A model generated the notes under the pieces. It had not been told where the DNA came from. It worked only from the letters and a program-made list of their open reading frames with translations, and did not search any database. This document shows, piece by piece, positions 15,440-24,746 of a stretch of DNA of 64,000 bases. The first letter of the stretch is position 1. Each line of letters begins with the position of its first letter. Source of the stretch: Campylobacteraceae bacterium (GTDB lineage Bacteria; Campylobacterota; Campylobacteria; Campylobacterales; Arcobacteraceae); assembly GCA_013215945.1 (NCBI GenBank), contig JABSOM010000007.1:1-64000 (forward strand), in the 5' to 3' direction. The position numbers and the translations under genes were made by a program.

Positions 15440-16150
15440 ATGGGTAAACAAGAAAAAATCGTATCAATGTTTGATGATATTGCAAAAACTTATGACATAA
15501 CCAATCGTGTATTAAGTATGGGAATTGATAAAACATGGCGACATAAAGCTTGTAATTTAGCATATTCTTTTTACGATAAAGAAAATATTCCAAAAATTAT
15601 TGATGTAGCTTGTGGTACAGGGGATATGATTGTTGAATGGAAAAAAACAGCAGCGAAAAATGGAATTTCTTTAAATGATATTGTAGGAATTGATCCAAGT
15701 GTTGGAATGATGGATGTTGCAAAAGAAAAACTTCCTGAAGTTGAGTTTATTGAAGCAGGTGCTGCTTCTATGCCTTTAGATGCAAAGAGTGCAGATATTA
15801 TCTCCATTTCTTATGGAATTAGAAATGTAGTAGAACGAAAAGAAGCGTTTAGAGAGTTTGCAAGAGTACTTAAAAAAGATGGTTTAGTGGTTATTCTAGA
15901 ATTTACAAAAAATGAAAAAAGAAATCCTCTTGATTATTTGACAGATTTTTATATGAATAAAATTCTTCCCATTTTAGGAGGACTTATTTCTAAGAATAAA
16001 GAAGCTTATACCTATCTTCCAAATTCAATTGATGAATTTTTAACACAAGATAATTTATCAAGAGAGTTAAAAGAAGCAGGTTTAGAGCCTATTTATGTAA
16101 AAGGGTTTTCCATGAATATATCTACCCTCTTCATCGCAAGAAAGGTGTAA
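15440..16150 (+). CDS. ubiE: Demethylmenaquinone / ubiquinone methyltransferase
   Basis: 236-aa SAM-dependent methyltransferase that completes menaquinone (or ubiquinone) synthesis by C-methylation of the quinone ring. Motifs: MFDDIAKTYDITNRVLSMGIDKTWR at the N-terminus, the SAM loop VACGTGDM near residue 58, GIDPSVGMMDVAK near 78, and SYGIRNVVERKEAFREFARVLK. Campylobacterota make menaquinone by the futalosine route, and a deaminase of that route lies at 62.4 kb, so MenG-type function is the better reading. The stop codon lies inside the outer arm of a long palindromic element. Confidence 0.92.
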   Translation: MGKQEKIVSMFDDIAKTYDITNRVLSMGIDKTWRHKACNLAYSFYDKENIPKIIDVACGTGDMIVEWKKTAAKNGISLNDIVGIDPSVGMMDVAKEKLPEVEFIEAGAASMPLDAKSADIISISYGIRNVVERKEAFREFARVLKKDGLVVILEFTKNEKRNPLDYLTDFYMNKILPILGGLISKNKEAYTYLPNSIDEFLTQDNLSRELKEAGLEPIYVKGFSMNISTLFIARKV

Positions 16151-16279
16151 TCTTACAGCTATTTTTAGCAAATTTCTGCGTTGAAAAAACATTTTTGTTC
16201 TCTCACGCACTTTGTGTGCGCTCCTTCTCAAAAATATTTTTTCGCCTTGAACTTTACTAAAACTATCTATAATATTACA
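16144..16279 (+). repeat. Long imperfect palindromic element, copy A
   Basis: The outer arms are GGTGTAAT (16144-16151) and ATTACACC (16272-16279). Between them most of the sequence can fold back on itself: GCG...TTTTTG arms at 16178-16197 pair with CAAAAA...CGC at 16229-16245, and CGCAC/GTGCG closes the centre. The arms align along nearly 55 bases with scattered mismatches. The element begins at the ubiE stop codon and ends before xseA. The block at 16171-16254 is shared, in inverse orientation, with 54326-54408: the 12-mer AAGTTCAAGGCG is identical in both and CAACGC(A/G)GAAATT differs at one base. It may act as a bidirectional terminator, an mRNA 3' stabiliser or a dispersed palindromic repeat. 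Confidence 0.7.
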
Positions 16280-16334
16280 CCTTCTTTTTAAATAATAAAT
16301 ACAAAACAAATAACAAGCACCCAGAAGGAAATTT

Positions 16335-17519
16335 ATGAACGCTCTTACGGTCTCTACTTTAAACAATCAAATCAAAGCTTTGTTGGAAACTACTTTTATG
16401 GGAGCTTATGTTGAAGGTGAGATTTCTAATTTAACCTACCATGCTTCTGGGCATATCTATTTCTCAATTAAAGATGAAACTTCATCTATTTCTTGTGTGA
16501 TGTTTAAAGGAAATGCAAGAAGCTTAAAATTTCAACTTGAAGTGGGAATGAAAATTTTGATTTCTGGAAGTATTACTGTTTATACTCCAAGAGGTTCGTA
16601 TCAATTAATGTGTAATAAAATTGAGCCAGCAGGACAGGGTGCTTTATCGTTAGCTTACGAGCAGTTAAAAAACAAACTTAAAGACAAAGGGTATTTTGAA
16701 GAAACAAGGAAAAAACCTTTAGTTAAATATCCTAAAAAAATAGCTTTGGTTACCTCTGGTACTGGTGCTGCTATTGAAGATATGAAAAAAGTTGCTTTGC
16801 ATCGCTGGCCTTTAGTAGAACTTATTTTAATAGCTACTTTGGTTCAAGGAGATAAAGCGGCGCAGGATATCGTGCATTCTTTAAATATTGCAGATAAATT
16901 AAACTGTGATTTAATTATTGTAGGTAGGGGTGGAGGGAGTTTAGAAGACTTATGGGCTTTTAATGAAGAAATTGTAGCAGAAGCTATATATACTTCCAAA
17001 ACACCTATAATCTCAGCTGTTGGACATGAGATTGATTATTTAATCAGTGATTTTGTAGCAGATGTAAGAGCTGCTACTCCTTCAAACGCTATTGAAATTG
17101 CTTTGCCTGATATTAACGAACACAGAATGTATCTTGATGGTTTAAACAATGAACTTAATACAAAATATGAGCATATACTTAGTAAAAAAGAAGAACAAAT
17201 TAAAAGTTATAAACACCTGTATGAACAGAACTCAATAGAAAATAAGTTTAATTTTGTACAAAATGAAATAAATTTAATGAAAGAAAACCTCTCCCGCCAG
17301 TTTAATCAAATTCTTTCTCATAAAGAATTAATACTGAATAATACCTTAAGTAATTTTGAATTAAATCATCCAAATAAAAAAATTAAAAAAGGTTTTGCAC
17401 AAGTAATAAAAGATGAAAAGATAAGCTCATTGGAATTATTAAAAACAGATGATGAGTTTTATTTACAGACTTCAACGGTACAAGCATTGTGTAAAATTAT
17501 AAATATGAAGAACATTTAA
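16335..17519 (+). CDS. xseA: Exodeoxyribonuclease VII large subunit
   Basis: 394-aa catalytic subunit of exonuclease VII, which degrades single-stranded DNA from both ends. The N-terminal OB fold covers about residues 1-100 (ALLETTFMGAYVEGEISNLTYHASGHIYFSIKDE). The nuclease core contains VTSGTGAAIEDMKKVALHRWP, VGRGGGSLEDLWAFNEE and the SAVGHEIDYLISDFVADVRAATPSNA block. A charged coiled-coil C-terminal part follows (about 265-350). The length is slightly below the usual 400-450. The partner xseB is not in this window. The ATG at 16335 has AAGGAAATTT upstream. Confidence 0.94.
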   Translation: MNALTVSTLNNQIKALLETTFMGAYVEGEISNLTYHASGHIYFSIKDETSSISCVMFKGNARSLKFQLEVGMKILISGSITVYTPRGSYQLMCNKIEPAGQGALSLAYEQLKNKLKDKGYFEETRKKPLVKYPKKIALVTSGTGAAIEDMKKVALHRWPLVELILIATLVQGDKAAQDIVHSLNIADKLNCDLIIVGRGGGSLEDLWAFNEEIVAEAIYTSKTPIISAVGHEIDYLISDFVADVRAATPSNAIEIALPDINEHRMYLDGLNNELNTKYEHILSKKEEQIKSYKHLYEQNSIENKFNFVQNEINLMKENLSRQFNQILSHKELILNNTLSNFELNHPNKKIKKGFAQVIKDEKISSLELLKTDDEFYLQTSTVQALCKIINMKNI

Positions 17520-17570
17520 GATAATAAAGGATAAAATAATTATAATTGAATTTAATTATAGGATTTTAAT

Positions 17571-18047
17571 ATGGAAAAAGAAGAACATGTAAACTGGGAA
17601 AATACAAGCGAGTATATGACATTTGTTTTAGGATCTATGAAGTATGCTATTGAGTTGCCAAAGATTAGAGAAATTCTTACTTATCCAGAAAATATAACTG
17701 TTTTACCAAATACCACAGGATGGGTTAAAGGCTTAATTAATTTACGAGGTGAAGTTGTACCAATTTTAGATTTAAGAATTAAATTTTCCACAGGTGAGGT
17801 TGAATACAACGAAAATACAGCTGTAATTGCAGTAATTACTGAGAACAAAAGAATGATAGGCATTGTTGTTGATAAGGTTGATGATGTACAAAGAATAGAT
17901 ACTAGTACCCTCGCACCTGTTTCTAAAATGGGTTCAGCAATACCAGCTAATTATTTAAAAGGTTTTGTACGTATTAATAATAGTGAAATGTTAGTTATTA
18001 TGGATATTGAAGCTGTTGTTCATAAAGAAGAATTGCAAAAATCTTAG
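17571..18047 (+). CDS. cheW: Chemotaxis coupling protein CheW
   Basis: 158-aa CheW-domain protein linking chemoreceptors to the CheA kinase. YMTFVLGSMKYAIELPKIREIL at the start and WVKGLINLRGEVVPILDLRIKF (about residues 46-67) are the family hallmarks. IGIVVDKVDDVQRID and NYLKGFVRINNSEMLVIMDIEAV complete the fold. It stands apart from other che genes in this window but is followed 62 bases later by a receiver-PAS protein, which may work in the same pathway. Confidence 0.93.
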   Translation: MEKEEHVNWENTSEYMTFVLGSMKYAIELPKIREILTYPENITVLPNTTGWVKGLINLRGEVVPILDLRIKFSTGEVEYNENTAVIAVITENKRMIGIVVDKVDDVQRIDTSTLAPVSKMGSAIPANYLKGFVRINNSEMLVIMDIEAVVHKEELQKS

Positions 18048-18109
18048 ATTAAAATTCTTGTTTTAATCTGCTAGAATTTACAAAATAAAATATCATCTGG
18101 AAATAACGA

Positions 18110-19477
18110 ATGGAAAGTAATGTACTTAAAAATTTAACTGTTTTATATGTAGAGGATGATGCATCAATAAGAAATGAGCTTAGTCTTTTGTTAGCTAAAT
18201 TTTTTAAAAATATTTCTACTGCAAATGATGGTGCTTTGGGTTTAGAAAAATTTATTAATAATCAACACTCTATTGATATAATAATTACTGATATTAATAT
18301 GCCTAATTTAAACGGCATAGATATGGTGAAAAAAATCAGAAAAATAAACTCTAGTATCCCTGTGTTATTTACTACTGCGTATTCAGATAAAGAATTTTTA
18401 AGTGAAGCCATAAAATTAAGAGTGAATGATTATATTATTAAACCTATTGATGTAAGAAAATTGTTGGGCGTTTTAAATACACTTGGAAAAGTAATTCACA
18501 ATGAAATTTTGGTAAAAAAACAAAACAAAGAACTGATAAATTATAAGAATGCAATTGATTTAAACAGTATTGTAATTAAAACAGATACTTCGCTAAATAT
18601 TACTTATGTGAATGATTTATTTTGTCGTACAACGTCTTTTACTCAAACGGAGTTAATAGGACAAAACTTTTCGTCTTTAAAACACAGCGATGTTTCTTCT
18701 TCTATCTTTAAAGAAATATACAGCAATATGCTGGAAAATAAAACGTGGAATGGCTGTATAAAATATATTACAAAAGAAAATAATACGCCTTATATTGCAG
18801 AAACATTTATTATGAGTACACTTAGCGATGAAGGCGTTATAACAGGAGCCATTTGTATTCAAAATGATATCACAGATGATTTAAGTAAAAAGAGAAATAC
18901 TCAAATAGCTTTGATGAAAGATAAGGGTGATATCTTTATTAAATCTAAAGAAGTGAGCGCAGAATCCAATATTTTGGTAAATGATTTAACGCTACAAATT
19001 AACAAACTAGAAGAAAATCTTCGCACTGTAAAACTTGAAAAAGATAAATTCATGTATGGTTTTGCTAAAGCAAAAAATGATTTAAAGATTACTAAAAAAG
19101 AATTAATGAATTTTAAAAATAATCCTGAACTTTTAGAAACTCAATCTACTTCTACACTAAAAACGAATAAAGAAAATGCAGATTTTAGAATTGAAGTTAA
19201 AAAAATGGCAGAAAAACTTGATGAATTGGAAAACAATAAAAAAAGAGCATTAAATCAACAAAAAATTAATTATGAAGTTGAAATTGATGATTTAACAACA
19301 GAACTAGAAGACTATAAAATAAAAATTGATAGTTTGGGGAATATTGAAATTATCAATCAAAAAATACAATACTGGAAACAAAAAGCAAAAACAGAATCCC
19401 GACGTGCAGAAGAAATAGAGCGAAAAGTTGTTCAAACAGGAGATGAATCTTTTTTAAAGAAAATATTTTCTAAGTAA
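18110..19477 (+). CDS. Receiver-PAS protein with long coiled-coil tail
   Basis: 455-aa soluble signalling protein. Residues 8-125 form a receiver domain (LYVEDD acidic pocket, phospho-acceptor Asp61 in IIITDINMPNLNGIDM, Lys111 in DYIIKPID). Residues about 140-260 form a PAS domain (TSLNITYVNDLFCRTTSFTQTELIGQNFSSLKHSDV, ending GAICIQNDITDD). The C-terminal 180 residues are a charged coiled coil rich in Lys, Glu and Asn. No kinase, GGDEF, EAL or HTH output is present, so output must be by protein interaction. It follows cheW, which hints at a role in chemotaxis or another array-linked behaviour. Confidence 0.85.
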   Translation: MESNVLKNLTVLYVEDDASIRNELSLLLAKFFKNISTANDGALGLEKFINNQHSIDIIITDINMPNLNGIDMVKKIRKINSSIPVLFTTAYSDKEFLSEAIKLRVNDYIIKPIDVRKLLGVLNTLGKVIHNEILVKKQNKELINYKNAIDLNSIVIKTDTSLNITYVNDLFCRTTSFTQTELIGQNFSSLKHSDVSSSIFKEIYSNMLENKTWNGCIKYITKENNTPYIAETFIMSTLSDEGVITGAICIQNDITDDLSKKRNTQIALMKDKGDIFIKSKEVSAESNILVNDLTLQINKLEENLRTVKLEKDKFMYGFAKAKNDLKITKKELMNFKNNPELLETQSTSTLKTNKENADFRIEVKKMAEKLDELENNKKRALNQQKINYEVEIDDLTTELEDYKIKIDSLGNIEIINQKIQYWKQKAKTESRRAEEIERKVVQTGDESFLKKIFSK

Positions 19478-19485
19478 GCGTTTTA

Positions 19486-19507
19486 AAGCGAAACTTTCGT
19501 TTCGCTT
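19486..19507. terminator. Bidirectional terminator between convergent genes
   Basis: AAGCGAAAC (19486-19494), loop TTTC, GTTTCGCTT (19499-19507): a perfect 9-bp stem between the receiver-PAS gene and the cyclophilin gene, which converge. Tails are only short T/A runs. Confidence 0.65.
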
Positions 19508-19509
19508 GT

Positions 19510-20028
19510 TTAATCTCTAATAGTGATTTTGATTATTTTTTGTGTTTCTAGAGGTATACTTCTATTTGTAGGAACATGCTCTAATTTTCTTACATTTTCC
19601 ATTCCTTTAATTACATACCCGAAAATAGTATGTTTACCATTTAACCAATAAGTAGGAACAGTGGTAATAAAAAATTGAGAACCATTCGTATTTGGCCCAG
19701 AGTTTGCCATTGCTAAGATTCCTGCTTTATCAAAAACTGCATTAGGTGCAAATTCATCTTTAAAAGCTTTATTCCAAATAGATTTTCCACCACGTCCCGT
19801 TCCTGTTGGATCTCCACCTTGAATCATGAACTGTTTGATGATTCTGTGAAAAACAATACCATTATAATAACCATTTTTAGAGTGAGTAATGAAATTCTCA
19901 ACAGCTAAAGGAGCAAGATCAGCTCTTAGTTCAATCTCAATGTTTCCTTGAGTAGTTTCCATAACTGCCACTGGATTTGTAGCAAAAAGTAACATAGCTG
20001 TAGATATTAGTAACAAAATTTTTTTCAT
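19510..20028 (-). CDS. Periplasmic cyclophilin-type peptidyl-prolyl isomerase
   Basis: 172-aa PPIase that catalyses proline cis-trans isomerisation during folding of exported proteins. A signal peptide MKKILLLISTAMLLFATNP occupies the first 19 residues or so. The cyclophilin core is intact: GNIEIELRADLAPLAVENFITHSKNGYYNG, FHRIIKQFMIQGGDPTGTGRGG carrying the catalytic Arg, and GILAMANSGPNTNGSQFFIT. WLNGKHTIFG supplies the usual tryptophan. It is PpiA-like in size. It faces panD across a 300-base divergent gap. Confidence 0.92.
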   Translation of the reverse strand: MKKILLLISTAMLLFATNPVAVMETTQGNIEIELRADLAPLAVENFITHSKNGYYNGIVFHRIIKQFMIQGGDPTGTGRGGKSIWNKAFKDEFAPNAVFDKAGILAMANSGPNTNGSQFFITTVPTYWLNGKHTIFGYVIKGMENVRKLEHVPTNRSIPLETQKIIKITIRD

Positions 20029-20329
20029 AATTTACCTTTATATTTTTAGCTAAGAGTATATAATTAATATTTTTAATACATGATTAAATACATATTATAA
20101 AAAGAAACAATTTTTCTTTAGTAGTTTTAGCTTAGTATAGTGCTAATACGAATTCATTTTTGAAAAACAAAAAAGATGATAAAAAGTAAGAGGTGAAATA
20201 TTTGGCGTAATATTTTATGAAATATTTCTTTTTTATGGATACAAAACAAAATCTTACTTCGTTTTATCTAAGCAAAATATAGATAAAATACAAAAATAAT
20301 AAGAAAACGAGAGAAGAAGGAAGACTGCA
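20029..20329. promoter_or_regulatory. Divergent intergenic region with nested inverted repeats
   Basis: This gap separates the cyclophilin (left) and panD (right). It contains GAAATATTT (20195-20203) with its exact complement AAATATTTC (20220-20228), and TTTTATCT (20262-20269) with AGATAAAA (20281-20288). GATAAAAAGTAAGA (20178-20191) also pairs imperfectly with the segment at 20252-20268, enclosing the first pair. These could form operators or a leader fold for the panD operon. AGAAGGAAGACTGCA gives the panD ribosome site. No known riboswitch is recognised. Confidence 0.35.
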
Positions 20330-20713
20330 ATGACATTTGAGATGCTTTATAGTAAAATTCACAGAGCAACAGTTAGTGATGCAAATTTGAATTATATAGG
20401 CTCTATTACAATTGATGAAGATTTGATGAAAGCTTCAAAATTAAGAGTAGGGCAAAAAGTTGAAATTGTTAATGTTAATAATGGAGAGCGATTTGCTACT
20501 TACGTTATTAAAGGAAAAGCAGGTTCAAAAGATATGTGTTTAAACGGAGCTGCTGCTAGAAAAGTTGAAATAGGTGATAAAATTATTGTTATTGCTTATG
20601 CCTCTTATAGCCAAGAAGAATTGGAAAACTACAAACCTACAGTGGTAATTGTTGATGAGAACAATGATATAGAATTAATTACAAATGAACTAATAGGATC
20701 AAATGATGTTTGA
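20330..20713 (+). CDS. panD: Aspartate 1-decarboxylase
   Basis: Pyruvoyl-dependent enzyme making beta-alanine from aspartate for pantothenate and CoA synthesis. The 127-aa proenzyme self-cleaves between Gly24 and Ser25 in [10 protein letters not shown]; Ser25 becomes the pyruvoyl group. Lys9 and Tyr22 contexts ([11 protein letters not shown]) and [31 protein letters not shown] match the family. The stop overlaps the start of the YbaB gene, with a prenyl synthase next, so three unrelated housekeeping functions share one operon. Confidence 0.95.
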   Translation: MTFEMLYSKIHRATVSDANLNYIGSITIDEDLMKASKLRVGQKVEIVNVNNGERFATYVIKGKAGSKDMCLNGAAARKVEIGDKIIVIAYASYSQEELENYKPTVVIVDENNDIELITNELIGSNDV

Positions 20714-21023
20714 AGGAATAGACTTAAGTAAAATCAATCTTAATGAGATGATGGGCCAAATGAACGAAATGGCTGAAAAAGCAAAAGATGCGAATAGCAA
20801 ACAAATATTCACAGCAAAAGCAGGGGCTGGAATGATTAGTATTTCTATTAACGGAAATTCAGAAGTAATTGATTTGCAAATTGAGGATTCTTTATTAGAA
20901 GATAAAGACTCTTTAAATATTTTGTTGATTTCTGCAATGAATGATGTGATTAAACAAGCACAAAACAATCAAAAAAATATGGCTATGAGTATGATGGGTA
21001 ATTTAGGAAGTATGGGAAAATAA
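20703..21023 (+). CDS. YbaB/EbfC nucleoid-associated protein
   Basis: 106-aa DNA-binding protein of the YbaB/EbfC family (tweezer-like dimer). Features are the helical N-terminal part ([18 protein letters not shown]), the conserved [26 protein letters not shown] core, and a C-terminal helix ending in a Met/Gly-rich tail ([14 protein letters not shown]). Two adjacent ATGs (20703, 20706) could start it; AGGATC lies before the first. It overlaps panD by 11 bases. Family members bind DNA broadly and can affect gene expression. Confidence 0.9.
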   Translation: MMFEGIDLSKINLNEMMGQMNEMAEKAKDANSKQIFTAKAGAGMISISINGNSEVIDLQIEDSLLEDKDSLNILLISAMNDVIKQAQNNQKNMAMSMMGNLGSMGK

Positions 21024-21026
21024 AGA

Positions 21027-21905
21027 GTGAAAGAATTATTAAATACTTTTGAAACTTATTTAGAAAACAATCTTCCTCTTTCTAAAAGTTTTCATCCTCA
21101 TTTTGAAACTGCTTTGGGTGAAATGTTATTAGCAGGTGGTAAACGTTTTCGACCAATGTTGCTTTTATGTGTTGCACATTCTAAGAACTCTTTATTAGTA
21201 AAGAGCTCTTTAAATGTGGCACTTGGGCTTGAAATGTTGCATACCTATTCTTTAATCCATGATGATTTACCTGTAATGGACAATGCAGATTTAAGAAGAG
21301 GTTTTAAAACCTTACACAAAAAATATGATGACGTTACCGCTGTTTTAGTGGGAGATGCTTTAAATACAGAAGCTTTTAAATTAATAGCAGATGCACCTTT
21401 GAGTGCGGATGTTAGAATTGATTTGGTAGCTGTTTTAGCTAATGATGGTGGAATTAATGGAATGATTATTGGACAAGCCATTGATTGTTATTTTGAAAAT
21501 AAAGTATTAAGTTTAGAACAGTTAGAGTTCTTGCATCAACACAAAACTGCAAAACTTATTGCTTCATCTTTAAAAATGGGTGCAATTATTGCTAACTATT
21601 CTAAAGAGTTACAAGATACTTTATATAATTTTGGTTTGGATATTGGATTATTATTTCAAATTCAAGATGATATTATTGATGAAACCCAAAGCAGTGAAGA
21701 AGCTGGTAAAACAACACAAAATGATGCTTGTAAAAATTCTTTTGTAAATTTATTGGGTTTAGAGGGCTCTGTAAAGGCAGCAAATACTTTAGCAAAAAAA
21801 TGTGAAGATACGCTTCTTTCATTAAATCCAAGTTTACAAAATGCGCTTAAAAGTTTATTAGAAGTTTATTTATACAGACATAATAAATTTACTAAAAACT
21901 CTTAG
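21027..21905 (+). CDS. ispA: Short-chain polyprenyl diphosphate synthase
   Basis: 292-aa trans-isoprenyl diphosphate synthase, probably farnesyl (or geranylgeranyl) diphosphate synthase for quinone side chains and undecaprenyl phosphate. The first aspartate-rich motif has the bacterial FPPS form DDLPVMDNADLRRG (about residues 78-91), and the second reads QIQDDIIDE (about 212-220). GGKRFRPMLLL (about 36-46) binds diphosphate. The start is GTG at 21027, three bases after the YbaB stop. Product chain length cannot be fixed from sequence alone. Confidence 0.9.
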   Translation: MKELLNTFETYLENNLPLSKSFHPHFETALGEMLLAGGKRFRPMLLLCVAHSKNSLLVKSSLNVALGLEMLHTYSLIHDDLPVMDNADLRRGFKTLHKKYDDVTAVLVGDALNTEAFKLIADAPLSADVRIDLVAVLANDGGINGMIIGQAIDCYFENKVLSLEQLEFLHQHKTAKLIASSLKMGAIIANYSKELQDTLYNFGLDIGLLFQIQDDIIDETQSSEEAGKTTQNDACKNSFVNLLGLEGSVKAANTLAKKCEDTLLSLNPSLQNALKSLLEVYLYRHNKFTKNS

Positions 21906-21924
21906 TCACTTATACTCAAACTAC

Positions 21925-21980
21925 TTGACAAAAAACCAAAAATTATATACAATTTAGCACTCAAAAAAATAGAGTGCTAA
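21925..21980 (+). promoter_or_regulatory. groESL promoter with perfect CIRCE operator
   Basis: TTGACA (21925-21930), a 17-base spacer and TACAAT (21948-21953) form a strong sigma-70 promoter. Directly after it, TTAGCACTC (21954-21962), nine bases, GAGTGCTAA (21972-21980) is an exact CIRCE element, the operator of the heat-shock repressor HrcA. groESL is therefore expected to be induced when HrcA is inactivated by heat. hrcA is not in this window. Confidence 0.95.
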
Positions 21981-22014
21981 TTATTAAATTACCCAAACTC
22001 ATAGGAGATATATA

Positions 22015-23911
<1,897 letters not shown>

Positions 23912-23922
23912 GTAGGGGTTAA

Positions 23923-23948
23923 AAAAACGTGAACTGCTTCACGTTTTT
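23923..23948 (+). terminator. groESL terminator
   Basis: AAAAACGTGAA (23923-23933), loop CTGC, TTCACGTTTTT (23938-23948): an 11-bp perfect stem ending in five Ts, just after groEL. Confidence 0.8.
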
Positions 23949-23955
23949 ACCCTAC

Positions 23956-23995
23956 GCAAGCAAAGCTGATGTACGAAGTACCAGCGTGCTCGCAG
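23956..23995. other. GC-richer imperfect hairpin after groESL
   Basis: GCAAGCA...GCTG...GTAC, three bases, GTAC...CAGC...GCTCGC can fold into an interrupted hairpin in about 40 bases. It is more GC-rich than its surroundings. It might be a repeat unit or RNA structure; no second copy was noticed in the window. Confidence 0.3.
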
Positions 23996-24040
23996 AGAAG
24001 TAATAATAAAGAGAAAACTTGTTTGTCATATAATCCCTAA

Positions 24041-24119
24041 TAAGGATTTATTTTGGCTCTTTATAACTTCTCACAAACCTAAGAACCCAAAGGAAAGGTA
24101 GAACACCTTTCCTTTTTTT
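24041..24119 (+). ncRNA. Possible small RNA ending in a strong terminator
   Basis: A TATAAT at 24029-24034 is followed by about 80 bases with no substantial gene and then a strong intrinsic terminator, GGAAAGGT (24092-24099), AGAAC, ACCTTTCC (24105-24112), seven Ts. groESL already has its own terminator 150 bases upstream, so this second one needs another transcript. A tiny ORF (TTG GCT CTT ... TAA, MALYNFSQT) preceded by AAGGA lies inside. No clear -35 is seen. The terminator is well supported; the RNA itself is a guess. Confidence 0.35.
24092..24119 (+). terminator. Strong intrinsic terminator without an obvious gene
   Basis: 8-bp stem GGAAAGGT/ACCTTTCC with a five-base loop and a seven-T tail. 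See the possible small RNA ending here. Confidence 0.85.
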
Positions 24120-24144
24120 ATGCAAAATATAATGTACTTTCAAG

Positions 24145-24219
24145 TAAAACAAAACAAAAAAATACTTTCTTCCCTCATACCCCTAAAACCTCCAATACAA
24201 AACTACTAAAAACAAAAAA
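24145..24219 (+). other. 75-base stretch lacking G on the + strand
   Basis: From 24145 to 24219 the + strand contains no guanine and clusters of C (CTTCCCTCATACCCC, ACCTCC). C-rich, G-poor, unstructured RNA is what Rho loads on, so this could be a rut site backing up the terminator just upstream. It may equally be compositional chance in a noncoding gap. Confidence 0.25.
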
Positions 24220-24269
24220 GCACTAATTCATCATTCTATTGTTATAATAAAACAACAAAGGAAAAAATA

Positions 24270-24746
24270 ATGCTTAAAAAATTACTTGTTTTTTTATTAT
24301 TAACAACCGCACTTTTTGCTGCAAAAGATTTATCCCTAAAAAAAGTGAAATTTTTTGGTGAACTTAAAGAACAAAGTTCTTTAAGGGTAAGTATAAAAGA
24401 TATTGAAAAACTGGGTTATCATGATTTTGTTATGGAAGATCCTCATTTATTAAAAGGTGCAAAATTTGGGGGAGTCTTTTTAAAAGATTTTGCGGCTTAT
24501 TATGGAAAAGCATCTCTTAGTTCTATCGTTTTTACAGCTATTGATGGATACGAAATAACTATATCAAAAGAAGAGTGGCAAAATGATATTATTCTTTTAG
24601 CTACGAAATACAATGATGAGTACACTTCTTATAAAACGAAGGGTCCCTTACGAATTGTTTATCCAAAATACAATTCAAATTCAAAAAAATACAGTAAAAA
24701 TCTTATTAATTGGATTTGGATGATTAAGACTATTGAGTTTAAATAA
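24270..24746 (+). CDS. Exported SUOX-like (molybdopterin-oxidoreductase fold) protein without cysteine
   Basis: 158 aa with signal peptide MLKKLLVFLLLTTALFAA. The mature part resembles the sulfite-oxidase/YedY-type molybdopterin-binding fold in short form: LKGAKFGGVFLKDFAAYYG, FTAIDGYEITISKEEW, IILLATKYNDEYTSYKTKGPLRIVYPK. The whole sequence has no cysteine, so the Mo-coordinating residue of catalytic members is missing. It is probably a binding or sensory protein rather than an enzyme. It shares a base (TAATG) with the next gene, a histidine kinase, suggesting it supplies that kinase with a periplasmic signal (inference). Confidence 0.7.
   Translation: MLKKLLVFLLLTTALFAAKDLSLKKVKFFGELKEQSSLRVSIKDIEKLGYHDFVMEDPHLLKGAKFGGVFLKDFAAYYGKASLSSIVFTAIDGYEITISKEEWQNDIILLATKYNDEYTSYKTKGPLRIVYPKYNSNSKKYSKNLINWIWMIKTIEFK

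Noticed and set aside
23956-23995. Third copy of the palindromic A/B element after groESL
   Set aside because: It forms a hairpin but lacks the AAGTTCAAGGCG and CAACGCRGAAATT end motifs.
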